Shown: one piece after another, positions 5,054 through 5,855 of the stretch
How the letters are laid out: each line of letters opens with the position of its first letter
How positions within the stretch are numbered: position 1 is the stretch's first letter
Assembly (NCBI GenBank): GCA_035492535.1
Contig: DATJJM010000429.1
Coordinates: 1-5,855, forward strand
Reading direction: 5' to 3'
DNA: 5,855 bases
Source: JAMXLO01 sp035492535
GTDB taxonomy: Bacteria; Pseudomonadota; Alphaproteobacteria; Acetobacterales; Acetobacteraceae
Notes under the pieces: generated by a model
Told to the model about the DNA's origin: nothing
The model's input: the letters and a program-made list of their open reading frames with translations, nothing else
The model's database searches: none
Program-made: the position numbers and the translations under genes

Positions 5054-5845
5054 ATGGACGGGATTGTGCCTCAGGATGACACGTGGTCGGTGGCCGGCCG
5101 GCAATTCCGCTCGCGCCTGATCGTAGGAACCGGGCGGTACAAGGACCTGGAGGAAACTGGCGCGGCGATCGCAGCTTCAGGCGCGGAGATCGTCACGGTC
5201 GCGGTACGGCGGGTGAACCTGTCGGACTCGAAGGCGCCCATGCTGCAAGACTATGTCGATCCGAAGAAATACACCTACCTGCCGAACACGGCCGGCTGCC
5301 ATACCGCGCAGGAAGCTGTGCGGACGCTGCGCCTGGCGCGCGAAGCGGGCGGATGGAACCTGGTGAAGCTGGAGGTACTGGGGCCGCCGCCGACGCTGTA
5401 TCCGGATATGCGTGGCACGTTCGAAGCAGCCGAGGCATTGATCAAGGACGGCTTCGAAGTGATGGTTTACACCGCCGACGATCCGGTGGCGTGCAGGCGG
5501 CTGGAGGAAATGGGCTGCGTGGCAATCATGCCCCTGGGAGCGCCGATCGGCTCCGGGCTCGGGATCCAGAACGCGGCGATGATCTGGATGATCCGCGAGC
5601 AGACCAAGGTGCCGTTCCTGGTCGATGCGGGCGTTGGCACAGCCTCGGATGCGGCGATCGCGATGGAACTGGGGTGCGATGCGGTGCTGCTGAACTCGGC
5701 GATCGCGCATGCGAAGGATCCTATCCGCATGGCGAAGGCGATGAAGCTGGCGATCGAAGCGGGGAGGCAGGCGTTTCTCGCCGGGCGGATGCCGCGGCGG
5801 CTGGGGGCCGATCCGTCAAGTCCGCTGACAGGGCTGATACGATAG
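5054..5845 (+). CDS. thiG: Thiazole synthase
   Basis: ThiG joins 1-deoxy-D-xylulose 5-phosphate, dehydroglycine and the ThiS thiocarboxylate to make the thiazole phosphate of thiamine in the cytoplasm. The 263-residue protein is full length for the family. Visible motifs are RSRLIVGTGRY (19-29), EIVTVAVRRVNL (45-56), LPNTAGCHTAQEAVRTLRLA (76-95), the Schiff-base lysine Lys105 in NLVKLEVLG, DDP.AC..LE..GC, the phosphate-binding MPLGAPIGSG, and DAGVGTASDAAIAMELGCDA followed by VLLNSAI. It ends in SSPLTGLI, like known ThiG proteins. The ATG at 5054 follows a strong GGGGGAGG eight bases upstream. It is translationally linked to thiS, whose stop is four bases before. No thiE, thiO or thiF is in the window; they could lie to the right. 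No missing key residue was seen. Confidence 0.96.
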   Translation: MDGIVPQDDTWSVAGRQFRSRLIVGTGRYKDLEETGAAIAASGAEIVTVAVRRVNLSDSKAPMLQDYVDPKKYTYLPNTAGCHTAQEAVRTLRLAREAGGWNLVKLEVLGPPPTLYPDMRGTFEAAEALIKDGFEVMVYTADDPVACRRLEEMGCVAIMPLGAPIGSGLGIQNAAMIWMIREQTKVPFLVDAGVGTASDAAIAMELGCDAVLLNSAIAHAKDPIRMAKAMKLAIEAGRQAFLAGRMPRRLGADPSSPLTGLIR

Positions 5846-5855
5846 TCGCATTTCT

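Overview
This GC-rich window carries seven protein-coding genes in two diverging groups. It reads as chromosomal DNA from an alphaproteobacterium. The aroQ-accB-accC gene order, the protein sequences and palindromic CGTCATGGCCGGG-type intergenic repeats suggest Rhodospirillales or Acetobacteraceae, but that placement is inference from memory, not a search.

Left part, minus strand (1-1878): a housekeeping cluster transcribed leftward as aroQ (type II 3-dehydroquinate dehydratase), accB (biotin carboxyl carrier protein) and accC (biotin carboxylase, cut by the left edge after 280 codons). AccB and AccC are the two biotin-handling components of acetyl-CoA carboxylase, which makes malonyl-CoA for fatty acids. 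AroQ serves the shikimate pathway. Both gaps (aroQ/accB and accB/accC) hold the same two-hairpin repeat, and in both the same TGA inside the repeat is the stop codon of the upstream gene. AroQ has Thr where the family normally has a substrate-binding His.

Middle, plus strand (2047-4780): after a 168-base divergent intergenic region come two tandem paralogues of the NtaA/SnaA/DszA family of FMN-dependent, luciferase-like monooxygenases. They overlap by 8 bases and are surely co-translated. Their core barrels are about three-quarters identical, but they differ strongly in one early loop, which suggests duplication followed by change of substrate. Neither the substrate nor the flavin reductase partner is visible.

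Right part, plus strand (4837-5845): thiS and thiG, the sulfur carrier and thiazole synthase of thiamine biosynthesis. The glycine codons that encode the functional tail of ThiS also form the thiG ribosome binding site. thiS lacks a clear ribosome binding site and may be leaderless. There is no complete TPP riboswitch upstream.

No RNA genes, insertion sequences, CRISPR arrays or phage genes were seen. I do not see an obviously new biological system. The best leads are the stop-codon-supplying repeat, the altered AroQ active site and the diverged monooxygenase pair.
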